NCBI GenBank assembly: GCA_020465985.1
Contig: JAANYP010004818.1
Location: 28,866-92,865 of the forward strand
DNA from: Centrapalus pauciflorus
Lineage: Eukaryota > Streptophyta > Magnoliopsida > Asterales > Asteraceae
Direction of reading: 5' to 3'
DNA length: 64,000 bases
Position 1 is the first letter of the stretch. Every line of letters starts with the position of its first letter. The position numbers and the translations under genes are program-made. Of this stretch, positions 11,801-23,624 are shown in pieces. The notes beneath the pieces are model-generated. The model was not told the origin of the DNA. It made no database searches and saw only the letters and a program-made list of their open reading frames with translations.

Positions 11801-11941
11801 GGAGACTGAGAGATTCAGTGCTATAGAGGCATACGCCACCTTCAGGGACTACCTTGTAGAGGGCATCGCACCAAGAAAAACTGCAGAACTTTGAAGGGTA
11901 AGAAGGTTGCGATTGCTGTTAAAAAGAAGACCCCTGGTTAA
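11801..11941 (+). pseudogene. rps13-like: 3' exon fragment of plastid-type ribosomal protein S13
   Basis: From 11819 one frame gives CYRGIRHLQGLPCRGHRT, then a basic tail KGKKVAIAVKKKTPG and a TAA at 11939-11941. This is the C-terminal end of a bacterial-type S13, closest in my judgement to the nuclear-encoded plastid S13 of plants. The preceding bases GGAGACTGAGAG fit the usual RLKEI stretch only with a one-base deletion, so the reading frame is broken. A pyrimidine-poor AG acceptor just upstream suggests an exon boundary. The rest of the gene is not here. S13 binds 16S rRNA in the small subunit head; this copy cannot make a protein. Confidence 0.7.
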
Positions 11942-12644
11942 AGTGAATTATTGGTTTGTTCCTTCAGTATACGTGAAAAATCTTGTTTAGTGTAGATTAC
12001 CCTTGTTCTTTTGTCGAAATTCGACTACATTTTGATTTTGATGAATGAATTAAGAATCGCACCACTACTTTCATGTTCGATAATAAATCAATCTTTGCGT
12101 AAACCGTCCTCAACTTTTGTGTCTCTCTTGAGGCTCCGTTTTTAAAAAGGTACAAGGAGCCACACGTAAAGAGGAAAACAAATTCTATCACCGTCACAAA
12201 TCAATGAGTTTCTGATATTTTAATAATTTCAAGGTTTCATATGTGTATAGTTGGAAGTTTAAGGTGTAAAGCATTCAAAGATTAAAGGCAAAGTTAGTTA
12301 CTATTGCTAGCAATTAAAATTAATTAGTTAGAAGTCATTTAGGGGGATTAAACTCTCACAATCTCATCAATACTTCTCCAAACTCACGGTTCATCATCAC
12401 CCTTATCATATTTTATCAATTATTCTTAACTAACTCCAATTAAGTATGAATACATGAAACTTTGATGTATCAAATCAAAACTTAAATAATATCCAAAAAT
12501 ATTTGTGTCTATATAAGGACATCTTATCTATGAATTCAATCTCTTTTTTCCTTTCGTCTTTAGAAAAATAATATGCATCTCAACAAACATGATGTCAAAT
12601 GAAAAATAAAATTTCGCTCCTGCCGCTTTGTGCGCGTACACTAC

Positions 12645-12677
<33 letters not shown>

Positions 12678-13265
12678 ATGAGACATAGTCTCGAGGAGGT
12701 CATGGTGGTGATGATGTTGTTTGTTTAAGTTAAAGGCGTACATTGAGCGAGTATGTTTGCAAGTCTTAGATCCCAAAACATGTATACATTGTATCATATG
12801 AGTGTGAATGTTAAAGTCCCCGACCTCGAGACACTGATTATCGGGATGTACTAAATGAACAATGGAATCCGTAACAACATGCATGTGTGTGTTTAGCATT
12901 ATACATACATATATATAAGTTCCATGGGGTCCCATATTAGAGTGGAGTCCTGGAGTCCCTTGTGTTTGGCATATATTTACTATTATTTTAATAATGTTCT
13001 TTTAAACTTGTACTTATTAAAAAATTATGTGGGTGTTTGCACAATAAGGGTATTCTTGGTACACATTTTTATGATTGATAGATTTTAAAAGAAAACTTTT
13101 ATTTTTCACTTTTAAAATGATTCTCAATATCATCAAACATTTTAGTCTCTCATTTCATTATTGCATATTCCATACACATACGAATATTAATTGTACATGT
13201 ACAATTATATAGAGATAATTCCAAAGTAATTTTATAATTCTTTTGTTAAAAATATATACGAAACC
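11942..13265. other. AT-rich intergenic DNA with a (GT)n(AT)n microsatellite
   Basis: A GT tract followed by an AT tract lies at 12647-12677. The rest shows no recognisable domain; a His/Ile/Tyr-rich minus-strand frame at 12528-12935 is a product of the simple repeats. Confidence 0.5.
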
Positions 13266-13490
13266 AAATACTTGCAGCAACTGAACATGTTCATATACCT
13301 GCATCTGTTGTTGAACATGTTTCTGCAACAACTGAACATGTTCGTATACGAAACCATACACTGCAGCAACAAAACTTGTTCATATACATGCAGCGGTTTA
13401 ACATGTTCCAGCAACAATTGAACATGTTTGTATACGAAACCATACATTGTAGCAATTGAACATGTCCATATATGTATTTGAACATGTGCA
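13266..13490. repeat. Minisatellite built on the palindrome GAACATGTTC
   Basis: About eight variants of a 25-30-bp unit CAGCAACTGAACATGTTCAT occur, with a larger period of roughly 95 bp that also includes GTATACGAAACCATACA. Confidence 0.75.
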
Positions 13491-13564
13491 TACGTACTAA
13501 TATAACACAGAACTAAAAAAAATCAAAAAATACGATATGATTTTCAATTAAAAGATATGTCTAT

Positions 13565-14515
13565 TGTCACACCCCGTTAACCCGGTTGGCAACTAGGCGA
13601 GACGTTGCGGAAGCATGATCATAGTCAAGTGAACGGCCACTATATGGACGTTTTCAAAAATTCATTAATATAACTTCAAAATATAAAATTGTTTTACATA
13701 GCCCGAATAAAATGAAGAGTAGTTCGCAATTACAGATATTCAAATACATAACTAAATTAATAATAATGTTGCAAATAAATATCCGGGTTTTGAAAATGAT
13801 GCGACTCCAAAAGTACGGAAGCCTTGGAATACTTCCGATGCAGTGCACGTGCCTTAATTTCCTGAAAATACACGCTAAAATACGTCAACAAAATTGTTGG
13901 TGAACTCATAGGTTTACACGAAAGAATGACTTGTATGGACATCAACAGTTGAGTTTGAATTTATAAAAGCATAAATTTCATGTTATGTATTACATAAAAC
14001 CATCATGCAACCGAAACTTAATTATGAGTTTGTCCTGTGCAGTATTCCCCGCTGTAATACCGTAATGTTAAATATATATGCACCCCATAGCAGTTGGAGC
14101 GACCAACCTAGGTGGGGGACATTAATCCCGATAGATCTATCCATAATATATTCGTGCTTACATAAAATGCAACTAACGGTCCATGATCTGAGGGCTAATG
14201 GAACCACATGTGTAATACAAATGAAACAGTTTCTGTGTCCATATAAAAAATGAAGCATGTATTTCTACCCTAAAACGTAACATGGTAAAAATAGGGGCTA
14301 TGAAGACTCACCGTAAATTGATGACAAAATGAGCATAAAAAGGTAGGTTTTGTTGATGACTTGAGATGAGACTTGAGGTGTTTAACCGAGTCCTAGATGA
14401 TGTGAGGGACTTAATAACTCCCATATATATATGATAATATGTATGCATAAGGGTTTTTATGTTTTAAATCATTCAACTTAAGAAGTTCATAAATAAAACC
14501 AACTTAAAAACGTCA

Positions 14516-14585
<70 letters not shown>

Positions 14586-15388
14586 CAGCTTTTTTAAAGG
14601 TTTTTCGGACTACTATGTGGCTGTTTTTGACCAAGCTCCAAAATGATTTGGGCTTTGATATTCATAGTCATAAAACTACTATGTACAAAGAGTTTTTCAA
14701 GGTAAGAATGACCATTTTTCGAGGTGCTTACGTTAGGGAAAAGGCTCGTTGAAAACCCTATGTTGTCCATTTTTGAGCTGTTTAACTTTCCGGTTACCAA
14801 ATAATATTTGGGGGTTAAAAACTGCATATCAAACTATGAAAACCTCCAGATATTTAGTTAAGACATAGATCTAACTTTTGAAACCAGAATCAATTCATTT
14901 CGTTAAGTTTTTAATTAATTATGAGTTTTCAAAGTCGTTGTAATAATTCTGTCGAAAATCCATATTTCATAACCTTGAAACAACTTGTGAATCCTGTTGT
15001 TTATTCAAAAACCACATGTATAAAAGGCTGTGAAACACATTTATATAACTTGTTTTCATATTATTTATACTTACATTATATGTTTATATATTTATAAACA
15101 CATTTGAAGAAACAAACTTTAAAATAAAACTAGTGATTCAAAACTTGAGTTTTTATGAAACTTGTTGTTGTTGGTGATTATATATATATTATTCAAGACT
15201 TATATAAATATAAGAGGTTATAAATTAGTATTTACTTACTTTGATGAAGTAGAAGAATGAAAATGAGTAGAATATTTGATCTTGAACTTGGTTGCACAAC
15301 AGAACTCTTAAAAACTTGAAGAACAAAAAGTTGCAACTTTTTGGTGTTCTTGCTCCTCTTGTGGCCGGATTTTGAGAGAGTAAAAGAG
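13565..15388 (-). repeat. 3' LTR of the Gypsy element, truncated
   Basis: It begins TGTCACACCCC and matches 20173-21218 and 30744-33090. Homology with the third copy stops near 15388, where the sequence passes directly into pol coding sequence. About 600 bp of the LTR present in the copy at 32460-33090 is therefore missing. An AT dinucleotide array sits at 14520-14579. Confidence 0.8.
14520..14579. repeat. (AT)n microsatellite in LTR
   Basis: About 30 uninterrupted AT units. The corresponding position in the third LTR copy has only a short AT run, so it expanded after the copies separated. Confidence 0.95.
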
Positions 15389-17057
15389 AGTGTAGCTTGT
15401 CATCCAGTTGTAGTTCATCCATGGGTATGACGAGTGTTTCGTCGGACAAGCATTTCTTTAGGTTGGACACGTGGAAGGTATTATGTACATTACTTAGCTC
15501 TGGGGGCAGATCGAGTCGGTAGGCTACCGGGACAATTCTTTTGGAAATCTTGAATGGCCAGATATAATGAGGATTGAGCTTTCCTCGTTTCCCCGAAACG
15601 GATTATGCATTTCCATGGTGAGACTTTTAACATTACCTGATCTCCTTCTTGGAATTCCAGATCCTTTCTTCTAATATCTGTATAGCTTTTCTGCCGATCC
15701 CGCGCGATCTTTAATCGGTTCCGAATCCATACTATCTTTTCGGTAGTCTCATGAATGATCTCGAGACGAGTGATTTGGCTATCCCCTAGTTCAGCCCAAC
15801 AAATCGGCGATCGACACTTTCGTCCGTGAAGTGCCTCGAACGGAGCAGCATTAATGCTCGAGTGATAGTTATTGTTGTAGGTTAACTCGACTAACGGTAG
15901 GTGTCTGTCCCAACTCTTGCCAAAATCAATCACACATGCCCTTAGCATATCCTCTAACTTCTGAATGGTCCTTTTACTTTGACAGTTGGTTTGCGGATGG
16001 TAAGCTGTACTCATATCTAAGCGTGTGCCTAACGCCTCTTGTAATGATTGCCAAAACCGTGACGTGAATCGGCTGTCTCTATCCGATATGATCGATACCG
16101 GGACACCATGCCTTGAGACGACTTCCTTAAGATAGATTCGGGTTAACTTATCCATCTTATCAGTCTCCTTGATTGGCAAGAAGTGTGCAGTCTTTGTGAG
16201 TCGATCCACAATCACCCATATGGTATCATAACCACCAGAAGTTTTCGGCAACTTCGTGATGAAGTCCATGGTTATTTTCACCCACTTCCACTGGGGTATT
16301 TCGGGTTGAACCAACAGTCCTGATGGTTTCTGGTGCCCAACCTTAACTTTCAAACACGTTAAGCACTTGCTGACATACGTAGCAATGTCAGCCTTCATGT
16401 TTGGCCACCAGTACAATTCCTTTAGGTCATGATACATCTTATCTGATCCTGGGTGAATAGCATATCTTGTCTTATGCCCTTCATCTATGACCAGCTTCCT
16501 CAACCCTCCGAACTTTGGTAGCCAAATCCGGTTCATGAAGTACCGACATCCATTAGTTTTGATTACAAACTGTTTATCCATGCCTTTCAAGGCTTCATCC
16601 AGCAGGTTTCCCTCCTTGACTGCTTCGTTTTGTGCCTCGAGGATCTGAGAGTTTAGGTTTGACTGTATAGTCATGACCAAGGCTCGGACTCTGAATGGCT
16701 TAACCCGTTCTTTTCGACTCAAGGCATCGACTACAATGTTTTTTCCTTGCCCGGGTGGTAGCGAATTTTGCAGTCATAATCACTAAGTAGCTCAACCCAG
16801 CGACGTTGCCTCATATTTAACTCCTTCTGGTTTAGAATATGTTGGAGACTCTTGTGATCCGTAAACACCGTGCACTTTGTTCCGTACAGGTAGTGTCTCC
16901 AGATCTTGAGAGCAAATACCACAGCTCCAAGCTCCAGGTCATGTGTTGTATAGTTTACCTCGTGGACTTTAAGTTGTCGCGATGCATAAGCGATAACTTT
17001 ATCTTTCTGCATTAACACACAACCCAACCCATTGTGTGAGGCATCGCAGTAGACCAT
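15389..17057 (-). pseudogene. Gypsy RNase H and integrase
   Basis: RNase H at 17057-16731 shows YCDASHNGLGCVL and FTDHKSLQHIL. Integrase follows as a 410-residue open stretch (16722-15490), a few bases on in another frame. Its zinc-binding part shows HPGSDKMYHDLKELYWWPN and CLTCLK. The core has MDFI and SDRD for the two catalytic Asp residues, but the third position, normally Glu in QSER, reads QSKR. The D-D-35-E triad is thus broken by Glu to Lys. A frameshift near 15600 moves the C-terminus (NVHNTFHVSNLKKCLSDE) into another frame, and it runs into the LTR near 15388. Integrase would insert the cDNA copy; this one is predicted inactive. Confidence 0.85.
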
Positions 17058-17771
17058 AAAATTTTCTGTTCCTTCCGGTAAGGACAGAATAGGTGCACTA
17101 CACTACCTCTGCTTCAATAGTTGGAATGCCGTCTCCTGATCTTCACCCCAAATATATTTCACGTCCTTACGAGTCAATTCTGTTAGAGAACCAACTATCT
17201 TTGAGAAGTTATCAATAAATCGCCTATAATAACCGGAAAGACCTAACAACTGACGGATTTCCGTGGGAGTTCTAGGGGTTCCCAGTTCTTAATGACCTCA
17301 ATTTTTTATGGATCTACTTGTATTCCCTGGCTGTTGATTACGTGCCCAAGGAATTTTACTTCTCGCAACCAAAAATCAATTTCAGATGCTATTCGTGCTC
17401 GTCTTTGCTTCAAGATTAGATGAGGATATCGTCTATGAACACAATTACGAATTTGTTCAAATACGGTTTGCACACTCGATTCATAAGGTCCATGAATACG
17501 ACTGGTGCGTTGGTCAAACCGAATGCATTACTTGAAAATCGTAATGTCCATAACAAATTCTGAAAGCCGTCTTTGGAATATCTTCCTCCCGATCCTTAAC
17601 TTGATGGTATCCAGATCGTAGATCAATCTTTGAATAGAAGCTAGATCCTTGCAGTTGATCGAACGTGTCGTCGATTCTGGGGAGAGGGTATCGGTTCTTG
17701 ATCGTCAGCTTGTTCAGCTCAAGGTAGTCTATCCACATTCTAAAGGATCCGTCCTTCTTCTTTACACACAA
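17058..17771 (-). pseudogene. Gypsy reverse transcriptase, fragmented
   Basis: The N-terminal half reads CVKKKDGSFRMWIDYLELNK and YPLPRIDDTFDQLQG, with a Trp where Cys is usual. After a frame change at about 17514, NAFGLTNAPVVFMDLMNRV and the catalytic-loop equivalent VFIDDILI can be read. The latter is followed by a stop where Ser would lie. The thumb region down to RNase H (17400-17060) is in pieces. The enzyme would copy the RNA genome into DNA; stops and shifts abolish that. Confidence 0.8.
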
Positions 17772-18736
17772 GACCGGAGCTCCCCAAGGTGAGGAACTTG
17801 GTCGGATGAATCCTTAACAGCTCTTGCAGCTGATTGGATAATTCTTGCATCTCTAACAGGGCTAATCGGTAAGGTGTCGTGCCACAGTTGTAGCTCCAGG
17901 CACTTAGTCAATCTGAAATTCTACTTGCCTAGCTGATGGAAGTCCAGACAAGTCTTCTGGATAGACTTTTGGGTAATCACGAACCACCAGGATTTCTTCG
18001 AGTTGCTTTTCCTACGTCTCTTTCTCCACCATATGTACTAGAACTGCTTGACAACCTCTTCGAAGGCATTTCAGCATTCTTAAACCAGAGATGACGTTCA
18101 ACTGGCGATTCTTCCTTTCTCCTTGGACTGTTACGACTTTCTTCTTCTTAAGCGGTATCCACACAGCCTTTTTACCGCACAGGATTTCGGCATGATTGTC
18201 TGACAACCAATCCATACCAATAACTACATCGAAGCTTCCAAGTTCGATAGGCATCAAGTCTATCTTAAAGGGACGATCTGCTAATTTTAGTGTGCACTTC
18301 TTAATTATACTATTTGCTTCAATCATTTTTCCGTCGGCTAGCTCTATAGCATAAGTACTGTCTAAAGGGGAAAGAGTGGGATTTAATTGTTCACTAACTT
18401 AGCAGATATAAAACTCCTATCAGCCCTAGTATCAAACAACACATAAGCATACATATCATTAAGAAGGAATGTACCCGTTACTACGTTGGGATCTTGACGA
18501 GCATCATCGGCTCCCAACACAAAGGCTCTCCCAGCTGCTCCACCACCGTTCCTTAACTTTGGGCAGTCCTTCTTGAAGTGCCCCGCAATCCCACATTTAA
18601 AGCAACTCTTCTGTGTGCAGCTGTTGTTTCCATTGTTACTACTCTTACAATCCTTGGTCAGATGACCAATCCGTCTACACTTCCCGCATGGGGTAGGACA
18701 GGGGCCTACGTGATGGTAGGTGCATTGGTTACACAA
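17772..18736 (-). pseudogene. Gypsy zinc knuckles and protease
   Basis: Two CCHC knuckles are visible, CGKCRRIGHLTKDC and CFKCGIAGHFKKDC, followed by the protease start. The catalytic motif that should read DSG reads DTR (VLFDTRADRSFIS), which would inactivate the aspartic protease. A stop follows at 18383. The remainder of the protease (DVVIGMDWLSDNHAEI) continues in a second stretch at 18326-18012. The linker to reverse transcriptase (18011-17772) has stops. This protein would cut the polyprotein. Confidence 0.8.
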
Positions 18737-18835
18737 TGGTTTGTTGCCGGTGTAACCCTTTCTTGGCTCAGCCCCGACAATGAATGCCTTGATGGTTTCG
18801 GGCTTTTGGGACTGTGAGCCCGAACCTTTCCCTGA

Positions 18836-19570
18836 TTAGTCTTCCCATTTTCTTTTGTTCTCCCCTGCCTTGGCCCCCATTCTCCTGGCCACTTGATCCA
18901 TTAAATTATTCGCCATCCGAATGGCGCTCTGAATTGTTGTGGGGTTGGAGGCTGTATCATTTCCTTGAATTTGAGGAGCAAGTCCCCAAATGTAGCGTTC
19001 AATACATTTGTACTCCGGAGTGATCATCTGCGGGCAGAGCAGGATTAACTCGTGGAAACGGTTAGTGTATCCGGCAACATCCGTACCCGTCATCTTGAGA
19101 TTCCAAAACTCGGATTCCATTTTCTGTAGTTCATTCCGGGGACAGTATTCCTTGGTCATCATTTGCTTCAACTCAGTCCAGGCGAGTTGATAGGCCGTGT
19201 CGATTCCAACAGATTGGCCATACGAATTCCACCAAGTCAAAGCACCATCCTGAAGAGTGTGGGTAGCGAACTTAACCTTCTCGTCTTTTATACATCCACT
19301 GACGCGGAAGACAGATTCTAGTTTCTCGAACCAGCAAACTAGTCTGATAGCGCCTTCAGTCCCGTTGAAGTGTCGGGGCTTACAACTTAAAAATCCTTTT
19401 ATGCCATACCCTTTTTGAGTTGAGTAAGATCCTCCCGTAGTACGGATCGGTCCTCTGTTGCCGTTTGCAGTGCTAATGCGATTTGTTTCGTAAGTGGCTA
19501 TAGCTGATGCCACTCGTTGTGCGACCAGTTGCTCGATCTCGGCAGTGTTCATGGCTCTTTTCGGCGACAT
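18836..19570 (-). CDS. Gypsy Gag, N-terminal and central domains
   Basis: A 244-residue open frame starts MSPKRAMNTAEIEQLVAQRV. It contains the retrotransposon Gag domain, with LTWWNSYGQSVG, KEYCPRNELQKMES and RFHELILLCP in the usual order, and ends AKAGENKRKWED. A stop then separates it from the zinc knuckles at 18736. The start is the first Met ahead of a conserved polar helix. Gag forms the virus-like particle. The domain itself looks undamaged. Confidence 0.85.
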   Translation of the reverse strand: MSPKRAMNTAEIEQLVAQRVASAIATYETNRISTANGNRGPIRTTGGSYSTQKGYGIKGFLSCKPRHFNGTEGAIRLVCWFEKLESVFRVSGCIKDEKVKFATHTLQDGALTWWNSYGQSVGIDTAYQLAWTELKQMMTKEYCPRNELQKMESEFWNLKMTGTDVAGYTNRFHELILLCPQMITPEYKCIERYIWGLAPQIQGNDTASNPTTIQSAIRMANNLMDQVARRMGAKAGENKRKWED

Positions 19571-19837
19571 TATCTTAAAGTTTAAAGAAAAGAGTATAGT
19601 GTGAGAAGTTGAGTCTATAAGTTTCGAATTTTCTTAAGGCATACAGTTCTATAACATTAAACACCGATTCATAGTTAAACTTAAAGTTTCATTTATATCG
19701 GCTTGATACATAAAATCTTACATAGTGGTCGGGTTATACCCGAAAAATTTCAAGTCCTATCTAAACTAGAAAATACATTAACTGCAATTTTAAATACAAC
19801 AAAAGGGCACTAGGTGTGGGAGTGATCGGGGGTCTCT

Positions 19838-20172
19838 CCCTTCTCCAGGGCATTGAGGCATTGTGTCAGCGCCTCGTTGCGTGCCTCATAGTCGGCCAGT
19901 CTCTGATGGAGTTCCTCCAGTCACTCTTGTTGGATGGTTAGAGCGTGCTGGTTGGCCCAATAGATATTTGTATTTTGCATCTCCTCACGTTTGATCCTCG
20001 AAGTGATCTCCCCGATGTCCTGGTTGAGTAGCCGGATTTGGCCACAATTACGGGCACTGTCTGATCTGCAGGCTCCTGGGTGAGTTGTGGGGTCAGTGCG
20101 GAGGATGGTCCTCCGACCTCGAACTGGGAGGGGATTCCCTCCTCTTGCCTCCATTCTTGGAGGGACTCGGGC
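19838..20172 (-). pseudogene. Possible leader ORF upstream of Gypsy gag
   Basis: Between the 5' LTR remnant and gag the minus strand encodes a polar, helix-prone stretch: SLQEWRQEEGIPSQFEV, then in a second frame DIGEITSRIKREEMQ and WANQHALTIQQE, then after a stop RLADYEARNEALTQCL. The character is coiled-coil-like. The frame changes once and one stop is present. I do not recognise it as a standard Gag or Pol domain; it could be an extra ORF or sequence from another element joined at the LTR break at 20172. Confidence 0.4.
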
Positions 20173-21218
<1,046 letters not shown>

Positions 21219-21229
21219 TACCAGCACTT

Positions 21230-23300
21230 GCAAAATTTACTTGCCAATTTATTAAAAATATAATAGTGCTCTGCCTTTGAATGCCTTATTGGCCGTTTTC
21301 TCTTCTTTTGTCCCTCTTCGACAACAAATCCACGTAAATAGTCACTAAGGGTTTCATCATCACCCATAGGAGCTTTAGCTTGTTGATCAAACATCTGGTC
21401 TTGTTCTTCTGCAATCCTTCTAGCCAATTCTGCATCAGTAGCAACTTGAGCTTCTTTAAAGAAATTTTTGTCTTTGGCTCTTCAATCAACATGCCTTTGC
21501 CTTTTCCAGAGACTGTTTCTTGGACTGTTGAGGATGTTCCTTGCTTTCCTTCTTTGATTAAAACACCTCCTGGCTTTTTAAGATGAACAGCTTGAACCTC
21601 TGAACTAACAATCTGAGAAACTGGTGGAACTGTTAGCCCAGAAGTTGGAACTGCCAGAGGATAACCTGAGACTGCTTGGACTGAATGTGGGACCTCCTGA
21701 TTCTCCTCCTTTTTAGATGCATTGGTTTGATCAGAAGGACCAAATACCATTGCTAACAGGGTTTGAATCTGTTTCTCTAGTTGAACAATCTTGGTGCCAT
21801 AAAGCTTCAACCCTAGCTGGAATTGGGCAAGCTTTTATTGTCGGACTGTTGAGAGCCTTTGAAGTGCAAGAATTTGTGATCCCTGTGAAGCAATAGTGGA
21901 CTTATAGTATTCCAAAATAGCTACAACAAGTTTTAATTGGGGATCCGTCAAAACCAATAGTTACAGACTGGCCTCAAGATCTTCAAATGATAAAGGTATT
22001 TAAGAACTATCATTGGCACCAATACCAGATGTACTAGTAGCATATGGGCCCCACTGTTCTTGGTACTGGGACTTCCAAAAGGTGCTTGCACACCCTCTGT
22101 TGCCATGGGTGTGGTCTTAGGGATGTTAGAACTGTCCTGTTCCCCTTGTGCAGAAGCATCAGTAGTTCCAGCCACAAAGCCCATATGAACATCCTCAGAA
22201 GGGATGTTCACCTCCACATTGAGGTTGGGAGAGTCCTCTGTAGGTTCCCTTTGGATATGCTATGCAAGAGTGTCCTCTTGCACAGAGATATTTGGCTATG
22301 GTTGTTGGACTGAGGTGGGAGGAGCACCTGCAACCATTTGTTTCTTTTTAGTGTATATTTTGAGAGGTGGGGCTGGGGAGGTATGTCTGAAAGAAGGATC
22401 AGAAGGTATATTTGTATCATGGGGAGTGGGTTGAGAACCTGAGGGTGAAGCAGTAATGTGGGGCTGAGCCTGCTCAGGATCCTCTCCCATGTTTCTTGGA
22501 ATGATATGCAGCATTGCTTGAGGCAATGAGACATCAACAACATGAAAATTAGCACTTTGTTTCAAAAGTCTTTTTACAGTTTGTAGAGAGTGCTTATGAG
22601 AAACATATATCCTTTTATGTACTTTTAAAGAATTGCAAGATTTTGAAATTATTTCAGATAAGAAACGAGGACACATAAAAAATTTCCCATTCTTTAAGGC
22701 ATGATACCGTAACATCCCTTGAAAAATCATATTTGAAAAATCGAACTGTTGGCCTATTGATAAGCAAACTAAAGCAGTTGCATTATTTGAAGAAAATTCA
22801 GACCAACCAGTTCTCTTTGGACTCAGACATTGTTGAACAATATGAATAAGGTATTCCCATTTGGGGCCAAAATTTGCTTTGAAAAATGTAAATGTATCAG
22901 TTGGTCCCCTATACCCTATCTCAAATAAACCTTCACATAAAGAAGTAAGAGGAAGATCATTGATACCTTCTGCATCTTGCAGTTGCAAGTGCTGTCGAAT
23001 GGAGTCCTCTGAGATGGTGACGGATTGACCATCAATGGTAGACACAAGAGTTGTGATTCTATCGTTTAGGTTCAGACGGGCTTTGTTCCAGAACTACTCT
23101 ATGTGTGATACATATATGATAGGGTTTATTGTAAGAGCATAGAAGATGGATGAACTACGGAGGAAGTCCATCATCTTATGAAATGGTTGAAGTTCAGCAT
23201 GCTTTAGTGTGTATGGAAGACAGTTGTGGTCTTTGACAAACTCCTTTGGTGCGTAAGTATGAAGAGATTTAGGGTTTTGGCTTGAAGATTAGGGAATCGC
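21230..23300 (-). pseudogene. Third ORF of the Sirevirus-like element
   Basis: After RNase H the minus strand carries another protein-coding block. Its N-terminal part (FVKDHNCLPYTLKHAEL, FYALTINPIIYVSHIE, then a TAG where Gln is expected before FWNKARL) leads into a 249-residue open stretch at 23045-22296. That stretch contains LQLQDAEGINDLPL, GPKWEYLIHIVQQCLSPKRT, WSEFSSNNATALVCLS and a Pro/Ser/Thr-rich tail. After frame changes a polar coiled-coil-like end follows (21810-21230; ARRIAEEQDQMFDQQAKAP, GQKKRKRPIRHSKAE). Proteins of this kind accompany Copia elements in Asteraceae; their function is not established. Some Sirevirus third ORFs are called env-like, but I see no clear signal peptide or membrane segment. 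Confidence 0.65.
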
Positions 23301-23624
23301 AAAGGGAGGGAATGAGAGGGCTCTGGTTGATATTTAGAAACTGGTAGTTGTAACTGAACAAAACTGGGACTTTTAAGGATTTTAGATTTAAAAATATCTA
23401 GTCCCGCGTTCAAACTCATTGGAAATGACTGAAATGCCCTGCACACTTAACAGACCAAGTGAAAAACAACTAGCAGTTCAAGAATTCTGTACTAGCAGCT
23501 TGAGAATATTCTCAAGCTGTTAGTTACACACAGAGCCATATCCATTGGAACAATGTCTCCCCCTTAGCTAAGCACATAAAAAAAGAATTTACACAAATTA
23601 CAAAAGGTGGTAATTTAAGGAAGA
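23301..23624. other. Spacer between Copia RNase H and third ORF
   Basis: It contains a 34-bp near-perfect palindrome at 23491-23524 whose arms resemble the AGCAGCTTGAAC repeat of the element's own LTR. Confidence 0.6.

Noticed and set aside
12528..12935. 135-codon minus-strand frame with His and Tyr-Ile runs
   Set aside because: It runs through GT/AT repeats and a GGTGGTGATGATG stretch; no domain is recognisable.
13266..13490. Resemblance of GAACATGTTC repeats to animal steroid-receptor sites, and to a CRISPR array
   Set aside because: Plants lack such receptors. The repeat has no constant-length unique spacers, so it is a minisatellite.
22044..22434. Plus-strand frames opposite the third ORF of the Copia element
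   Set aside because: They are antisense shadows of the better supported minus-strand coding sequence.
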